64,000 bases of DNA from JAFGOG01 sp034429215 (GTDB lineage: Bacteria > Chloroflexota > Anaerolineae > JAAYZQ01): positions 1 to 64,000 of the forward strand of contig DAOUGI010000112.1 of the NCBI GenBank assembly GCA_034429215.1. Direction: 5' to 3'. A program made the translations under genes and the position numbers. The notes under the pieces were generated by a model. It saw only the letters and a list, made by a program, of their open reading frames with translations, made no database searches and was not told where the DNA came from. Positions 7,719-16,673 of the stretch are shown here, in pieces (the stretch's first letter is position 1; each line of letters begins with the position of its first letter).

Positions 7719-9090
7719 TTTCCATCTGGGTGCCGGCCGCCAGGATGAGGGCAATGTCCTCGAGGATTTCACCAGCGACCGGGAATTTGCTGCCTTTGTG
7801 GACGATGTGATCGCCGAAAGCGACCGCGATGGCGCCGAAGTGGAGCTGATTTTTGCCGGCGACATGTTCGAGATGTTCCAATTGCCCCACGTTGACACCT
7901 TTGATCCGACGGCAACCTACAAATCAAAAGAGTGCTACTCCTCGACGGAACTTGACTCGGTGCGCAAAGTGGCCCTGGCGATTGCCGGACACCCCCTCTT
8001 CTTTGCCACTCTGCGCCGGTTCATCCAACCCGGCCCGCCCTGCCGCTACGCCACGTTCGTTAAGGGCAACCACGATATCCCCACCCACTGGCCCGCCGTC
8101 CACGACCTCATCCGTCAGGCAGTCGGCGCTGCGGGCGAGCGCGCCCCGCTCATGGACTTTGCAGCGCGGCGCATCAGCCGTGAGGGGATCTATGTCGAGC
8201 ATGGCAACGAATACTCGCTCTTTGTCGACCGCGTGCCAAACATGGAAGAGCCTTTCGACCCCGAAAAGCCAGGCTACCTGACCTGGCCTCCCGGCGCCAA
8301 GTTTGTCATGGATGTGTACAATGAATGGGAACGGAAGCGCTATTGGCTCGACGGCGTCAAGCCGATGACGGCGCTGATCTGGTATGCCCTGGCCTACGAC
8401 TTGCATTTTGCGATGTGGGCCATCCCCCTGCTGCTCCGAGCCTTGCCGAGCTTGTTTTTTGGTGTCGCGCCAGGCCCTGAGGATCCCCGCATCGAGCTGG
8501 CTCAAGAGCTGGAAGGCGCGGATCAGGAGGCCTGGGCCGCTCAGTACAAAACGGATCCAGACTTTAGGGCCCAATTCAATGCCGACCTGGTGCGCGCCCT
8601 GGCTCCGCCGCCAGAGGAGAGCCTGGTTGCCGACCAGTTTGCCCTTGCGCCGGGAGCTGACCCGGTGGCGATGGGCGATCAGATGCGCGACCAGGTCCAC
8701 GTCTCGCTTTATGCTGCTGCTGAGCGTTGCGCCGTCGAATCGGGGGCACAAGTGGTTGTCTTTGGCCATACCCACGAGCCGGGGTCTGAGGTTTTGCCCA
8801 GTGGAGCTACCTACATCAACTCAGGCACCTGGACGTGGAGTGGGGATTTTACCAAGGCCGGCGCCAAGACGTGGGAGGATCTGTTCAAGAATCCGGACAA
8901 ATACGCCAACGACCGGACCTTGTCTTTTGCCCGCATCGACTATGACACCGCCGAGCAGCCATCTGGCCGGTGCGATGTCTACCATCCTCAGACCGTATTG
9001 CCGCCGGGGCAAGAATCGGCCGTACAGTCGTTGTGGCAGCGGCTGTGCGGTTGGTTCCGGCGGTTGTGGCGGCGCTTGTTTGGGGCATAG
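7687..9090 (+). CDS. calcineurin-like metallophosphoesterase
   Basis: This 467-residue protein has the full dinuclear metal motif set: SDFHLG (D11, H13), GDMFE (D59), KGNHD (N128, H129), a later YVEHGNEY histidine, and GHTHEPG (H361, H363). Its arrangement resembles UDP-2,3-diacylglucosamine hydrolase or Ser/Thr phosphatase-like members, but it is longer: residues about 190-330 between the last motifs form an extra, partly hydrophobic segment (LIWYALAYDLHFAMWAIPLLLRAL, about 226-250). The C terminus is an amphipathic basic tail (WFRRLWRRLFGA) that may touch membrane. The start at 7687 follows TAAGGAGG (7676-7683) with short spacing. The substrate is unknown. The following gene starts one base after its stop. 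Confidence 0.85.
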   Translation: MVPKFKIVLSDFHLGAGRQDEGNVLEDFTSDREFAAFVDDVIAESDRDGAEVELIFAGDMFEMFQLPHVDTFDPTATYKSKECYSSTELDSVRKVALAIAGHPLFFATLRRFIQPGPPCRYATFVKGNHDIPTHWPAVHDLIRQAVGAAGERAPLMDFAARRISREGIYVEHGNEYSLFVDRVPNMEEPFDPEKPGYLTWPPGAKFVMDVYNEWERKRYWLDGVKPMTALIWYALAYDLHFAMWAIPLLLRALPSLFFGVAPGPEDPRIELAQELEGADQEAWAAQYKTDPDFRAQFNADLVRALAPPPEESLVADQFALAPGADPVAMGDQMRDQVHVSLYAAAERCAVESGAQVVVFGHTHEPGSEVLPSGATYINSGTWTWSGDFTKAGAKTWEDLFKNPDKYANDRTLSFARIDYDTAEQPSGRCDVYHPQTVLPPGQESAVQSLWQRLCGWFRRLWRRLFGA

Positions 9091-9091
9091 T

Positions 9092-9982
9092 ATGGATGCC
9101 AAATCTGCGGCGGCTGCCGGCCGCGAGCTATTTCGTGTGACGGGTTTTGATCCGGGCGACCCGTCAGCCACCGCCCGATCGCTGCGGGCTATATGGCTCC
9201 AGGCAGTCCGGCCCTCCGCGCCGGGCATGGATCGCAACTGGGGCATTACCGATCCCAACTTTGCGGTTGGCGCGCCGGTGCCGGTGCTGGTTGCCATCGG
9301 CCGGGAGGTTGGCCGCCTGGCCCGCCGGCGAGTAGGCGACTTTTTGTCTCTTGCCCAGCTCCTGTGGGATGAATATGGGCGTGAGGGCCGGATCGTTGCC
9401 GCCGTGGCCCTGGGGCCGATGGAGCTGGCCGACCCACAGCGGGTGGTGCCGGTCCTGTACCATCTGGCCCAGACCTGCGTTTTCTGGGAGGACTGCGACC
9501 AACTGGCCATCAAAGCCGTCGACCCGGTCCTGCGCCGTGACCCGGATGCCTGGCTGGATTATTTTGGCTCGTGGGTGACCGACGACAACAAGTGGGTGCG
9601 GCGCGCCGGATTGACGGCCGTCGGCCGGCTGCCGATGAAGCGCGCCGACTATGCCGCCCGGTGTGTCGAACTGCTCGCTCCTGCGCTGGGCGAGCCCGAC
9701 ATTGACGTCAAACGCGCGCTCAGCTTCGGCTTGCGCCTTACCGCCCGCGGCCAGGTTGAGCCGCTAGAAGCTTTTGTCCTGTCTAGACGCCATGTCACCG
9801 ACGCCGATAGTCTGTGGGTGCTGTGCGACGTGATCCGCAGCATGACGCCGGATCTGCTGCCCCACTTTGCCGGCCTGCTGCCTGTTTACCAGGCCTGGCT
9901 CGAAACCGCCGATCTCAAGGCGCGACGCAGCGTGGAAGGCGCGATTCATGTACTAGAGAAAGCGCGTGGCCCAGAAACATGA
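9092..9982 (+). CDS. AlkD-like DNA alkylation repair / HEAT-repeat protein
   Basis: The product is 296 residues from ATG 9092, one base after the preceding stop. It is almost entirely alpha-helical in character, with paired-helix HEAT-like units. The segment FWEDCDQLAIKAVDP followed by WVTDDNKWVRRAGLTAVGRLP matches AlkC/AlkD glycosylases, in which an Asp in the 'W..CD' stretch and a downstream Arg hold the damaged nucleotide. By family it would remove alkylated purines from DNA without base flipping. A structural HEAT protein without glycosylase activity is the alternative. Together with the RusA-like nuclease it gives this stretch a mild DNA-repair flavour. Its end is 39 bases from the convergent cyclase gene. 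Confidence 0.75.
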   Translation: MDAKSAAAAGRELFRVTGFDPGDPSATARSLRAIWLQAVRPSAPGMDRNWGITDPNFAVGAPVPVLVAIGREVGRLARRRVGDFLSLAQLLWDEYGREGRIVAAVALGPMELADPQRVVPVLYHLAQTCVFWEDCDQLAIKAVDPVLRRDPDAWLDYFGSWVTDDNKWVRRAGLTAVGRLPMKRADYAARCVELLAPALGEPDIDVKRALSFGLRLTARGQVEPLEAFVLSRRHVTDADSLWVLCDVIRSMTPDLLPHFAGLLPVYQAWLETADLKARRSVEGAIHVLEKARGPET

Positions 9983-10021
9983 TTGCCATGGTGTACAAAG
10001 TGATCCACCAGTGCCACCGGT

Positions 10022-13000
10022 TCACTGTTCCCGCAACACCCGCGCGTGCAGCGGCACCGCCAGGTAGCCGGCGCGCATGTCCGGATCGGTGATGCGGGCG
10101 GCGTGCTCCAGCACCCAGGCGCGGGCGGCGGCCAGCGCCTCGGCCGCGCGCACAGCGTCGCCGGCCGCGTTCAGCACATCGGCGGCGGTGGCATAGGCCT
10201 GCACCGGGCGGCTCATTTCTTGCACATCGTGAGTGGCCATCCAGTCGAGCGCCTCGCGGATGTGGCTCAATGCTTCGGCGTCGCGCTCCTGTTTCAGGGC
10301 CAGCCCGGCCAGCTCCACCAGACAGTCAATCGCGCCCTCCTCGCTGCCCAGCTCGCGATAAAGGCACAGCGCCGACCGGCAGGCGCCAGTTGCCGCCTCC
10401 AGCCCTTCGGGCAGCGCTTCCAGGACGCCGGCTAAGGAGAGCAGGTAAAAGCCCTCGTCCAGGCGGCTGCCTATCTGGCGGGCGAGCGCCAGGCCCTGCT
10501 CGCAGTACTGCCTGGCTGCGGCCAGGTTTCCCAGCTCGTGCAGCGCCGTGCTCAGGATGGCGAGCGTGTGCATCTGGCCGGCGCGATCGCCTATCTGCTG
10601 TTTGAGCGCCAGGGTGCGCTCGCTCATGTCACGCGCCCGTTCCAGTGCGCCGACCTGGACGTATACCAACGCCAGGTTGCCCAGGGCGACGCCCTCGCCC
10701 CGCCGGTCGCCCACCAGCCGAAATAGCGGCAGGGCACGCTCGTACGCGTCGCGCGCTTGTGCCAGCGCGCCCACATTGCTGTGCATGTTCCCCAGGCCGG
10801 TCAGGTTAAAGGCCTCGCCCCGCCGGTATCCGATCTCCCGATCGATGGTCAGCGCCTGCTCAAAGCCTGCCTGCGCCTCGGAATAGTCGCCCGCAGCCAC
10901 ATGGACGTTGGCCAGGCTGCTCAGGCACATCACCTCCTTCCGTCGCTCGCCCAGCTCGCGGTGGATGCGCAGCGCCTGCTCATAATAGGCAGCGGCTACC
11001 TGGAGATCGTCCTGCCTGAAGGCGGTCGCGCCCAGCACATACAGGCTGGCCGCCTCCGACGACCGGTCGCCTCGCTCGCGCGCCAGCGCCAGCGCCCGAT
11101 CGACCGCCTTCCGGGCCTGGTCGCACTGGCTCCGCGGCCATAAGGCGCGGCCGCAGGCGATCAGCCCCTGGGTCACGCCCCGCGCATCGCCGGCCTGCTC
11201 CGCCGCCGCCACCGCCTCCCGGGCGCTTTCCAGCGCCGCCGGAAAATCGCTCACCGACTCGTGATAGTGGGCCCGGCGCAGGGCCAGCTCCACCCGGCGC
11301 GCGGCAGCCTGGCTGCTCCCATCGTCCAGCTCGCCGGCCAGCGCCTCCAACGCGGCCAGGTCGGCCGCCTGCTCGTCCCGCTGCCCGACGAGGTCATGGA
11401 CGGCCTCGCGTCCCAGCAACAGCCCGTACCGCTCACTTGACACGTGCTGTGGCTCCCAGTCAACCTGGTCGAGCAAGGCGAGCGCCCGCGTGAGATAGCG
11501 CACGGCCTCGGCGTTGGCGAACTGGGCCGCCGCCTGCTCGCCCGCCTGCCGCAGATAGCCCAGTGCCTCCTCCGCTCGTCCGGCCCGCTCCAGGTGCTCG
11601 GCGATCAGCCCTGTGTGCTCGGCTGCCCGCTCGCCGCTCTGCTCGATCAGCCAGTCGGCCACCAGCGAGTGATAGCCGCGCCGCACCTTTTTGAGTATCC
11701 CCTCGTAGGCCACCTGGCGCAGGGCCGCGTGCTTGAACGCAAACTCCTCGCTGCCGGCAAAGGCTGACGTCTCCTGGTGGGCCACCAGCTCGCGACCGCG
11801 CAGCGCCGACAGCATGGCAGGCACTCCGTCATCGACGGCGGCCTCGCCCCATTCGCTGCGCGCGGCGATGCGGGCGATCACCCGGTCCCAGAAGGTGCGG
11901 CCCACCACCGCCGCCTGCTGGAGGGTGGCGCGCTGTTCCAGGGGCAGGCCGTCCAGCCGGGCCTGGAGCACGGCCGTCAGGGTGGGCGGCACGCGCAGCT
12001 CGCCCAGCCGCGCCTCGTCCACGCGCCATACTTGTAAAGTGCCGCCGCCAGGCAGGTCGCCGTCGCCCGCCTTGGCAATAACCCCCTGCTCGATCAGCAT
12101 CTTGATCAGCTCTTCGACGTACAGCGGGTTGCCTTCGGACCCGGCCACCACCAGATCGCGCAGGGCGGGGGGCACCTGTTCCATTTTCTGTAGAATATCG
12201 TCTACCAGGCGCCGACTGTCGCTCTGCGACAAGGGCGGGAGGTCGAGACAGGTATGGACCGCCTGTCCCTCCCCCCAATGCGGGCGACGCTCGAAAATCG
12301 CCGGCCGGGCCAGGCAGATGACCAGCAGCCGATGCTGGGCCAGCGCAGTGACTAGGTGGCTGATGGCATCGAGTGAGCTGTCGTCGGCCCAGTGAATATC
12401 CTCGAACAGCATGACCGCCGTGCCGCCCGCCGCCACCGTCTGCAGCAGTTCCTCGAGATAGATGAGCGCCCGGTCGTGCAACTGCCGGGCGTCGTCGCGC
12501 ACTGCCTGGACCCAAGGGCTGGCGCTGAAATCAAAGCCGAGCACCTGGCCGATGATATGGGCCTTCATCTGTCCCCGCTCGTTCCCGCCCAGCACCCGGC
12601 CGATGCCCTGCTCCAGCTTGGCCCGCACCACCTGGGCGGGGTCGCTGTCCTGGATGTCGAAGCTCAGCACGAACAGGTCGCGCAGCAGGGCATAGGGCAC
12701 ACCCTGCAGCTCGGGGTTGGCCCGGGCGTGGAAACGGCCGGCGGAAGAGGACGACGACGCGGGCAGGCTTGGGTCGCCTGCCCAGGCCTGCACCTCCAGG
12801 TGCGGCCCGGGTGTACACGTCTCGTCGAGCCAGTTCTCAAACTCCCACAGCAGGCGCGACTTGCCCACGCCCGCCTCGCCCACCACGGTCACCACCTGGC
12901 ATTCGCTATCTTCTGTGGACAGGTGGAAGGCGTCCTGCAGCCGCTTCAGCTCGGCCTCGCGGCCCACCGTGCGTGTCTCGATGCCCTCCACGCCGCGCGT

Positions 13001-13876
13001 GGCCATGCGGAACGCGCGCGGGCGGGCGCGCTGCACGGCGTAGACTCGCACCGGCTCGGCCTTGCCCTTGACCACGAGAGGCTCCAGGGCCTGCACATCG
13101 AACAGGCCGCGCGCAAGCTGATAGGTGTCGTGGGAGATGAGGATGCCGCCCACCGGGGCATTCTGCTCCAGGCGGGCCGCCAGGTTGATGGCGTCGCCCA
13201 TGGCCGTGTACTCGACGCGGAGGTCGGTGCCCACCTCGCCGACGACAACCAGCCCGGTGTTGATGCCCACCCGCACGTTAAAGCCGGTGATGCCCCGCTC
13301 TCGCTCCAGCCGGGCGGCGTATTCCCTTGCTCCGGCCACGATCTCCAGCCCTGCCCTGATCGCCCGCGCAGCGTCGTCCTCGTGCGACAGGGGCGCGCCG
13401 AAAAAGGCGAGGATGGCGTCGCCCATCAGCCGGGCGAGCGTCCCTTCATGGCGGTAGACAGGCGGAATGAGCACCTCGAAGGCGCCGTTCATGATGTCCA
13501 TGACGTCTTCGGGGTCGAGCTGCTCGGACATGGCGGTGGAGCCCTTGACATCGGAGAAGAGCAGGGTGACCATGCGCCGCTCGCCGCTGACGTGGCCGCG
13601 AGTGGCCAGCAGCCTCTCGGCGAATTCCTTGGGGACGAGGCGCTGAACGGCCCTGATCAGCACAGCGTCGGGGGGCGGGATGGGAGCCGGCGCCTTCGGG
13701 GGGGCAGCGGGTGGGGCGGAGGGCATGGCGATGCTGGCGCCACACACGAAGCAGAACCTTGCCTCGGCCGGCAGCGCCGCGCCGCACTGCGGGCACACCG
13801 CCTGCAGCCTGGCGCCGCACTTGAAACAGAAGTTGGCCTCATCCGGGTTCTTCGCTCTGCATTCAGGGCAACGCAT
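10022..13876 (-). CDS. zinc-ribbon / class III adenylate cyclase / AAA ATPase / TPR protein, paralogue 1
   Basis: This is a 1,284-residue cytoplasmic signalling protein. Domain order: two zinc ribbons (four CxxC pairs, residues 3-48), Pro/Ala linker, class III nucleotide cyclase domain (about 100-285), STAND-like ATPase, then 9 or more TPR repeats (about 780-1230). The cyclase has both metal-binding Asp motifs (FSDVKGST and GDAILAFFG) and the NLAARLE stretch with the transition-state Asn/Arg, so it may be active. The ATPase P-loop GEAGVGKS is at 333-340 and LFEDIHWADDSS is the Walker B region. I chose ATG 13876 because GAGGA lies 7 bases upstream; the ATG at 13894 has no such site. It lies 79 bases after fbp on the same strand. 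A close paralogue is at 43927-47568. Ligand and output are unknown. Confidence 0.9.
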   Translation of the reverse strand: MRCPECRAKNPDEANFCFKCGARLQAVCPQCGAALPAEARFCFVCGASIAMPSAPPAAPPKAPAPIPPPDAVLIRAVQRLVPKEFAERLLATRGHVSGERRMVTLLFSDVKGSTAMSEQLDPEDVMDIMNGAFEVLIPPVYRHEGTLARLMGDAILAFFGAPLSHEDDAARAIRAGLEIVAGAREYAARLERERGITGFNVRVGINTGLVVVGEVGTDLRVEYTAMGDAINLAARLEQNAPVGGILISHDTYQLARGLFDVQALEPLVVKGKAEPVRVYAVQRARPRAFRMATRGVEGIETRTVGREAELKRLQDAFHLSTEDSECQVVTVVGEAGVGKSRLLWEFENWLDETCTPGPHLEVQAWAGDPSLPASSSSSAGRFHARANPELQGVPYALLRDLFVLSFDIQDSDPAQVVRAKLEQGIGRVLGGNERGQMKAHIIGQVLGFDFSASPWVQAVRDDARQLHDRALIYLEELLQTVAAGGTAVMLFEDIHWADDSSLDAISHLVTALAQHRLLVICLARPAIFERRPHWGEGQAVHTCLDLPPLSQSDSRRLVDDILQKMEQVPPALRDLVVAGSEGNPLYVEELIKMLIEQGVIAKAGDGDLPGGGTLQVWRVDEARLGELRVPPTLTAVLQARLDGLPLEQRATLQQAAVVGRTFWDRVIARIAARSEWGEAAVDDGVPAMLSALRGRELVAHQETSAFAGSEEFAFKHAALRQVAYEGILKKVRRGYHSLVADWLIEQSGERAAEHTGLIAEHLERAGRAEEALGYLRQAGEQAAAQFANAEAVRYLTRALALLDQVDWEPQHVSSERYGLLLGREAVHDLVGQRDEQAADLAALEALAGELDDGSSQAAARRVELALRRAHYHESVSDFPAALESAREAVAAAEQAGDARGVTQGLIACGRALWPRSQCDQARKAVDRALALARERGDRSSEAASLYVLGATAFRQDDLQVAAAYYEQALRIHRELGERRKEVMCLSSLANVHVAAGDYSEAQAGFEQALTIDREIGYRRGEAFNLTGLGNMHSNVGALAQARDAYERALPLFRLVGDRRGEGVALGNLALVYVQVGALERARDMSERTLALKQQIGDRAGQMHTLAILSTALHELGNLAAARQYCEQGLALARQIGSRLDEGFYLLSLAGVLEALPEGLEAATGACRSALCLYRELGSEEGAIDCLVELAGLALKQERDAEALSHIREALDWMATHDVQEMSRPVQAYATAADVLNAAGDAVRAAEALAAARAWVLEHAARITDPDMRAGYLAVPLHARVLREQ

Positions 13877-13902
13877 GGTCGATTCCTCACGCATTATCGA
13901 TA

Positions 13903-13933
13903 GTCAGCGGCCAGCCGAAGGCTGACCGCTGAC
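13903..13933 (-). terminator. stem-loop between fbp and the cyclase gene
   Basis: GTCAGCGG (13903-13910) pairs with CCGCTGAC (13926-13933), followed inside by CAGCC/GGCTG with one mismatch and a GAA loop. There is no T-run, so it is a candidate weak terminator or processing site between two same-strand genes. Confidence 0.45.
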
Positions 13934-13955
13934 TGCTGGAAGCTGTTCGCGAATT

Positions 13956-14954
13956 CTAGGGTTTGTCCCCGCGGATATAGGCCTCCGCCAGCTCCACCAG
14001 GTCCTTGTGGCCGATGAATAGCGGCGTCCTCTGGTGCAGTTTTTCTGGCTCGATGTCGAGGATGGGCCGCCTTCCATCCGAGGCCTTGCCGCCTGCCTGT
14101 TCCGCCAGAAAGCTGAGGGGTGAGGCTTCGTATAGCATGCGCAGCTTGCCATGGGGCAGTTTCGGATCCCGAGTGTCGGCCGGGTAGTAAAAGATACCTC
14201 CGCCCAGCAGGTTGCGGTGGAAATCGGCCACGAGCGATCCGATGTAGCGCAGCGACAGGTTCTTGGCCTGCAAGCAGTTGGTGAATTCCTGGATTTCGCG
14301 GCTCCAGTAGCGCTCGTACCCCTGGTTGACGCTATAGAATTTGGGCTTTGCCGGGATCTTGATATTGGGGTGGGTCAGCAGAAACTCGCCAACCGTCTGG
14401 TCCAAAGTAAAGCCGTGGACGCCTTTACCGGCGCTGTAGACCATCATCGTGCTCGGGCCATACAGGATATAGCCGGCGGCGACGATGCTGCGGCCCGGCT
14501 GCAGACAATCCTCAATCGTGCCTCGGGTCTCGTCGGGTGACTTGCGGCGCAGGATCGAAAAGATGGTGCCGATGCTGACCGAATAGTCGATGTTGGACGA
14601 GCCGTCCAGCGGATCAAAGAGCAGTACGTACCGGCCCGTTGGATATTCGTCGGGGATGGGGATGATGTCGGCGATCTCCTCCGAGCCCATGACGGCCAGC
14701 CGGCCTGTGAACTGGTTCAGGCGTACGATGGCTGCGTTTGCATAATCGTCGAGCTTGGCCACCTCTTCGCCCTGGACGTTAAACCGGCCCGTCAATCCCA
14801 GTATCTCTTCCAAAGCGGCGCGAGTTGTCTCGCGGGCGATCATCTTGCCGGCCAGGGCGATGTCATACAGGATGCTCGTCAAAGTGCCCGTCGCGCCTGG
14901 ATACAGCTGCTGCTGCTGCAGAATGTGGCGTTCGATGGTGATGACCTTATCCAC
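13956..14954 (-). CDS. fbp: class I fructose-1,6-bisphosphatase
   Basis: It hydrolyses fructose 1,6-bisphosphate to fructose 6-phosphate in gluconeogenesis. The 332-residue product is of normal class I length. Motifs seen are the metal-site DPLDGSSNIDYSVSIG, GYILYGPSTMMVYS, and YEASPLSFLAEQAGGKASDG near the C terminus. The start is GTG 14954, chosen because AAGGAG lies 8 bases upstream; the frame stays open further upstream but that sequence overlaps the promoter and the divergent gene and is not family-like. Transcription is expected from the minus-strand half of the symmetric promoter at 15015-15043, with a leader of about 54 bases. In this genome the sugar phosphates from the phosphorylase locus would feed the same central pathway. 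Confidence 0.95.
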   Translation of the reverse strand: MDKVITIERHILQQQQLYPGATGTLTSILYDIALAGKMIARETTRAALEEILGLTGRFNVQGEEVAKLDDYANAAIVRLNQFTGRLAVMGSEEIADIIPIPDEYPTGRYVLLFDPLDGSSNIDYSVSIGTIFSILRRKSPDETRGTIEDCLQPGRSIVAAGYILYGPSTMMVYSAGKGVHGFTLDQTVGEFLLTHPNIKIPAKPKFYSVNQGYERYWSREIQEFTNCLQAKNLSLRYIGSLVADFHRNLLGGGIFYYPADTRDPKLPHGKLRMLYEASPLSFLAEQAGGKASDGRRPILDIEPEKLHQRTPLFIGHKDLVELAEAYIRGDKP

Positions 14955-15014
14955 GGTCAATGCTCCTTTCTCTTTGGTTTTGAACGGTTGTAACCCAGGG
15001 GATACTGCCCTGTC

Positions 15015-15043
15015 ATTATAGCGCAGAACCGGCTTGACGACAA
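15015..15043 (-). promoter_or_regulatory. fbp promoter, minus half of a symmetric divergent promoter
   Basis: Read on the minus strand: -35 TTGTCG (15043-15038), 17 bases, perfect -10 TATAAT (15020-15015). The whole element is mirrored about base 15044 by the plus-strand promoter at 15045-15073. Confidence 0.7.
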
Positions 15044-15044
15044 A

Positions 15045-15073
15045 TTGTCCGATGCCCCGTTTTGCGCTATAAT
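15045..15073 (+). promoter_or_regulatory. dinB-like gene promoter, plus half of a symmetric divergent promoter
   Basis: -35 TTGTCC (15045-15050), 17 bases, perfect -10 TATAAT (15068-15073). The flanking arms CATTATAGCGCA (15014-15025) and TGCGCTATAATG (15063-15074) and the central GACAAATTGTC (15039-15049) share one dyad centre at 15044. A dimeric regulator or mutual promoter exclusion could act here. Confidence 0.7.
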
Positions 15074-15105
15074 GCCTGTTGGCGAAAAGCGATGGGGAGG
15101 GTTCG

Positions 15106-15600
15106 ATGGCGACGGATAAACCGATCACCCGCGAGCGTATACTGCGCATACTGGATGCCCAGGCTGAAAAGACGGCCCGGGCGATTGCCGGGCTGGACGA
15201 AGCGACGCTCAACTCGCCGGCCCGTGACGACGGCTGGACGGCCAAAGAGATCCTGGCCCACATGGCCTCAGGTCACGAGGGGATGCTGGTACTGGCCGAG
15301 GGCCGCGGGCCCACCAGGGAGGCGCCTGGTGCCTTTGATCTGGATGCGCACAATGAAGCGCAGCGGCAGCGCACCCGCGACTTGCCCCTCGCCGATGTGC
15401 TGGCCCTTCTGGATCGGGCGCGGCAGCAGGTAAGGGCTTATGTGGAGCAGGTGGACGAGGCCGAGCTTAATCAGGTTGTGTGCACGCCTTGGATGGGTGA
15501 GCACCCCAAGGGTCAGTTCCTGATCTACCCGGCGCTGCACGAGGGCGGCCACCGGGCCGAGCTGGAAAAGTGGCGGGCCACTCTGGGTGAGGAGGCATAA
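15106..15600 (+). CDS. DinB-like four-helix-bundle protein
   Basis: This 164-residue protein belongs to the DinB/YfiT-like superfamily of possible metal-dependent enzymes, some of which are thiol transferases or isomerases. Typical features are the N-terminal RILDAQAEKTARAIAGLDE helix, WTAKEILAHMASGHEG near residue 45 with candidate metal His residues, and a C-terminal HEGGHRAELEKW. In the family three His residues bind a divalent metal. The ATG at 15106 is chosen because GGGGAGG ends 5 bases upstream. It overlaps the next gene by one base (TAATG), so it is coupled to the ThiF-like E1 enzyme. Its reaction is unknown; the name does not imply DNA damage induction. Confidence 0.8.
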   Translation: MATDKPITRERILRILDAQAEKTARAIAGLDEATLNSPARDDGWTAKEILAHMASGHEGMLVLAEGRGPTREAPGAFDLDAHNEAQRQRTRDLPLADVLALLDRARQQVRAYVEQVDEAELNQVVCTPWMGEHPKGQFLIYPALHEGGHRAELEKWRATLGEEA

Positions 15601-16652
15601 TGGCAGCGCAGGTGCGGCAGATCGGGGCCAATGGATTTGAGCGCTATGTTCGTCAGATGATCTTGCCCGGTTGGGGCGAGGAGGGGCAGACCTGCCTGTC
15701 CCAGAAGAGTGTGACCGTCATCGGCTGCGGTGCGTTGGGCAGCCACATTGCCAATCACCTGGCCAGAGCCGGCGTAGGCCGGTTGAGACTAGCCGACCGT
15801 GATTTCGTCGAGTATAGCAACCTACCCCGCCAGGCGCTCTATTCTGAAGCCGATGCTGCGGCCGGTTTGCCCAAGGCCGTGGCTGCTGCTCAGCGGCTGC
15901 GCCGGGTCAACTCCCAGGTAGAGATCGAGCCCTATGTCGTGGATGTTAACGCCGACACGGTCGAGGATCTGATCGCCGGGGCAGATCTGGTGATGGATGG
16001 CGCCGACAACTTTGAGGTGCGCTATCTCGTCAACGAGGCGTGCGTCAAGCACAAAATCCCGTGGGTATATGGCGGCGTCCTTGGCACCTACGGCTTGACG
16101 GCGGCCATTGTCCCCGGCGAGACCCCCTGCCTTAACTGCTTATTGGGGCCGATGCCGCCTCCCGGCTCTGTGCCTACCTGTGAGACCGCCGGCGTGCTCG
16201 GCCCGGCTGCGGCCACCATTGCTGCGCTAGAGTCGGTCGAAGGCCTGAAGCTGCTCCTGGAGAGCCGCGACGCGCTCCTCAGAAGCCTGGTAGTCGTGGA
16301 TGTTTGGGCCGGCGATTTCGAGCGGATCCGTACACAGCGCGGCCAGGCGCGCTGCCCCGTGTGCGACGACGGCCGCTACGAGCTGCTGGACGCCGAGCAC
16401 GGCTCGCTGGCGGCGGTGCTGTGCGGGCGCAACGCCGTGCAGATCCGCCCCCGTCCGGCCCAGTTGCTTGACCTGGCTGCCCTGGCCAGGCGGCTGGAAG
16501 GCGCTGCTCCAATTTCGGTGAATGACTACCTGCTCCGGATTGAGGTGGAGGGCTGCCAGCTCACCCTGTTCCCCGACGGCCGGGCGATTGTCAAGGGCAC
16601 CTCCGACCCGGTCCAGGCCAGGGCGTTGTATGCTCGGTATGTGGGGGTGTAA
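15600..16652 (+). CDS. ThiF/MoeB/HesA-family E1-like adenylyltransferase
   Basis: E1-like enzymes adenylate the C terminus of ubiquitin-like sulfur carriers (ThiS, MoaD) before sulfur transfer. The 350-residue protein has a Rossmann ATP site GCGALG (42-47), the SNLPRQ segment after the acidic LADRDFVE, an MDGADNFEVRYLVNEAC stretch and the candidate catalytic Cys 194 in PTCETAGVLGP. Two Cys pairs, CLNC and CPVC (about residue 256), probably bind zinc as in MoeB. The C-terminal 70 residues beyond the zinc site are longer than MoeB and end with LTLFPDGRAIVKGTSDP, as in E1 proteins with an extra small domain. No sulfur-carrier gene is adjacent, so thiamine, molybdopterin or another pathway cannot be decided. 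Confidence 0.85.
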   Translation: MAAQVRQIGANGFERYVRQMILPGWGEEGQTCLSQKSVTVIGCGALGSHIANHLARAGVGRLRLADRDFVEYSNLPRQALYSEADAAAGLPKAVAAAQRLRRVNSQVEIEPYVVDVNADTVEDLIAGADLVMDGADNFEVRYLVNEACVKHKIPWVYGGVLGTYGLTAAIVPGETPCLNCLLGPMPPPGSVPTCETAGVLGPAAATIAALESVEGLKLLLESRDALLRSLVVVDVWAGDFERIRTQRGQARCPVCDDGRYELLDAEHGSLAAVLCGRNAVQIRPRPAQLLDLAALARRLEGAAPISVNDYLLRIEVEGCQLTLFPDGRAIVKGTSDPVQARALYARYVGV

Positions 16653-16673
16653 TCAGGAATCAGGAGGAAGCCA

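Noticed and set aside
8384..9091. Upstream extension of the AlkD-like frame into the metallophosphoesterase gene
   Set aside because: The sequence before the ATG at 9092 is a Cys/Arg/Ser-rich shadow of the phosphoesterase reading frame.
12392..13903. A 503-codon plus-strand frame opposite cyclase paralogue 1
   Set aside because: Same GC-driven shadow effect; the minus-strand gene has clear zinc-ribbon and cyclase motifs.
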